From contig JAITRD010000268.1 in assembly GCA_031288575.1 (NCBI GenBank), positions 1 to 6,241 on the forward strand: a stretch of 6,241 nucleotides of DNA, given 5' to 3'. The stretch comes from Treponema sp. (GTDB lineage: Bacteria > Spirochaetota > Spirochaetia > Treponematales > Breznakiellaceae). The first letter of the stretch is position 1, and each line of letters begins with the position of its first letter. Below, piece after piece: positions 5,955-6,241 of the stretch. Both the position numbers and the translations under genes were made by a program. Below the pieces are notes generated by a model. It was not told where the DNA came from, searched no databases, and saw only the letters and a program-made list of their open reading frames with translations.

Positions 5955-6100
5955 ATAGAAATCCCCGGGAAGGAATAGGGAAACCGGAGCCATTAAAAGC
6001 CAATTTAAATGGATATTGGTCCAGAAGAATAGACTTGGAACATAGAGTTATATATGCAATAGAAGATGAAAAGATAATATATCTCTCATTCAGGTTTCAT
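5942..6100 (+). pseudogene. YoeB/Txe-type toxin remnant (N-terminus lost)
   Basis: In the frame of 5948 the sequence reads DIDRNPREGIGKPEPLKANL and then NGYWSRRIDLEHRVIYAIED to SFRFH at 6098-6100. This aligns without gaps to residues about 33-83 of E. coli YoeB, a ribosome-dependent mRNA endonuclease (RelE fold). Equivalents of catalytic E46, R65 and H83 are kept, but the terminal Tyr84 is Gly and the normal stop is absent. The first 31 or so residues are missing: the frame is closed by a TAA at 5918-5920 and has no start codon. The antitoxin tail runs directly into this fragment in another frame, so a deletion in an A-rich tract probably removed the antitoxin end and toxin start. GC is about one third over 5951-6090, suggesting acquisition from elsewhere. 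It should be inactive. Confidence 0.85.
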
Positions 6101-6122
6101 GGAGGAAAAGATGGCACGCCTT

Positions 6123-6241
6123 CTATTTGTAACTTACCACCGAATTCGCCTCCTTCCGGGCGGAGGCGGCGCTTACCGCGTCAACCCCCGGCTGAACCTG
6201 GCCGACCCGGACCAGGGCGACCGCGCTGTATCCGTTGGGGA
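6123..6241 (-). CDS. Possible 3' end of an unknown gene, partial
   Basis: On the minus strand, 38 codons are open from the window edge to a TAG at 6123-6125, giving a peptide containing GYSAVALVRVGQVQPG and ending VVSYK. Third positions are mostly G or C and the Ala/Val-rich composition looks protein-like. I do not recognise the family. A competing plus-strand frame from ATG 6111 overlaps it completely, so only one can be real. Sequence beyond the window is needed to decide. Confidence 0.3.
   Translation of the reverse strand, partial: PNGYSAVALVRVGQVQPGVDAVSAASARKEANSVVSYK
6147..6168. repeat. Short inverted repeat
   Basis: CGCCTCC (6147-6153) and GGAGGCG (6162-6168) are perfect 7-base arms around an 8-base loop. 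No T-run follows on either strand, so a terminator is unlikely. It sits just after the AT-rich toxin remnant where composition switches back to GC-rich, and inside both candidate partial reading frames. Confidence 0.35.

Noticed and set aside
1..6241. CRISPR array, tRNA, insertion sequence or prophage genes
   Set aside because: No regularly spaced repeats, cloverleaf sequence, transposase or phage-like proteins were found on either strand.

Overview
The window looks like a chromosomal segment of a spirochaete, most likely a Treponema-type organism. The best clue is a class I (archaeal-type) lysyl-tRNA synthetase, a form that is rare in bacteria but standard in spirochaetes. Stacked cyclic-nucleotide-binding-domain proteins and moderately GC-rich coding sequence with AT-rich promoters fit this too. 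The genus is an inference; no rRNA or other phylogenetic marker is present.

Layout. Bases 1-192 hold no gene I can support, but the first 87 bases form three tight short-loop hairpins that look like a dispersed palindromic repeat. A PHP-domain phosphoesterase (COG0613, RNase AM/YciV-like) lies on the minus strand at 193-1038. It is divergent from a plus-strand operon across a 172-bp AT-rich spacer that carries a promoter for each direction. The operon runs 1211-4120: a COG0402-type amidohydrolase/deaminase, a cyclic-nucleotide-binding-domain protein fused to TPR repeats, and a complete Crp/Fnr-type transcription factor. The last two overlap by 26 bp and appear to be paralogues over their sensor domains. 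The operon converges with lysS (minus, 4143-5792), leaving only 22 bp between the stop codons and no visible intrinsic terminator.

Upstream of the lysS promoter, 5832-6100 is an AT-rich relic of a type II toxin-antitoxin module. The C-terminal part of a YefM/Phd-type antitoxin is joined by a deletion to the catalytic C-terminal two thirds of a YoeB/Txe toxin, in a different frame. After 6100 the sequence becomes GC-rich again; two overlapping partial reading frames on opposite strands run off the window edge and neither can be identified.

Working together: the amidohydrolase and the two sensor proteins are probably co-transcribed from a good sigma-70-like promoter (TTGACT, 17 bp, TAAAAT), so this may be a small signal-sensing unit of unknown ligand and substrate. 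The PHP protein and lysS have promoters so close to their start codons that their mRNAs are predicted to be leaderless or nearly so, unlike the Shine-Dalgarno-led operon genes. I see no complete novel defence or mobile system. The most unusual items are the paired sensor genes, the collapsed toxin-antitoxin locus and the hairpin cluster.
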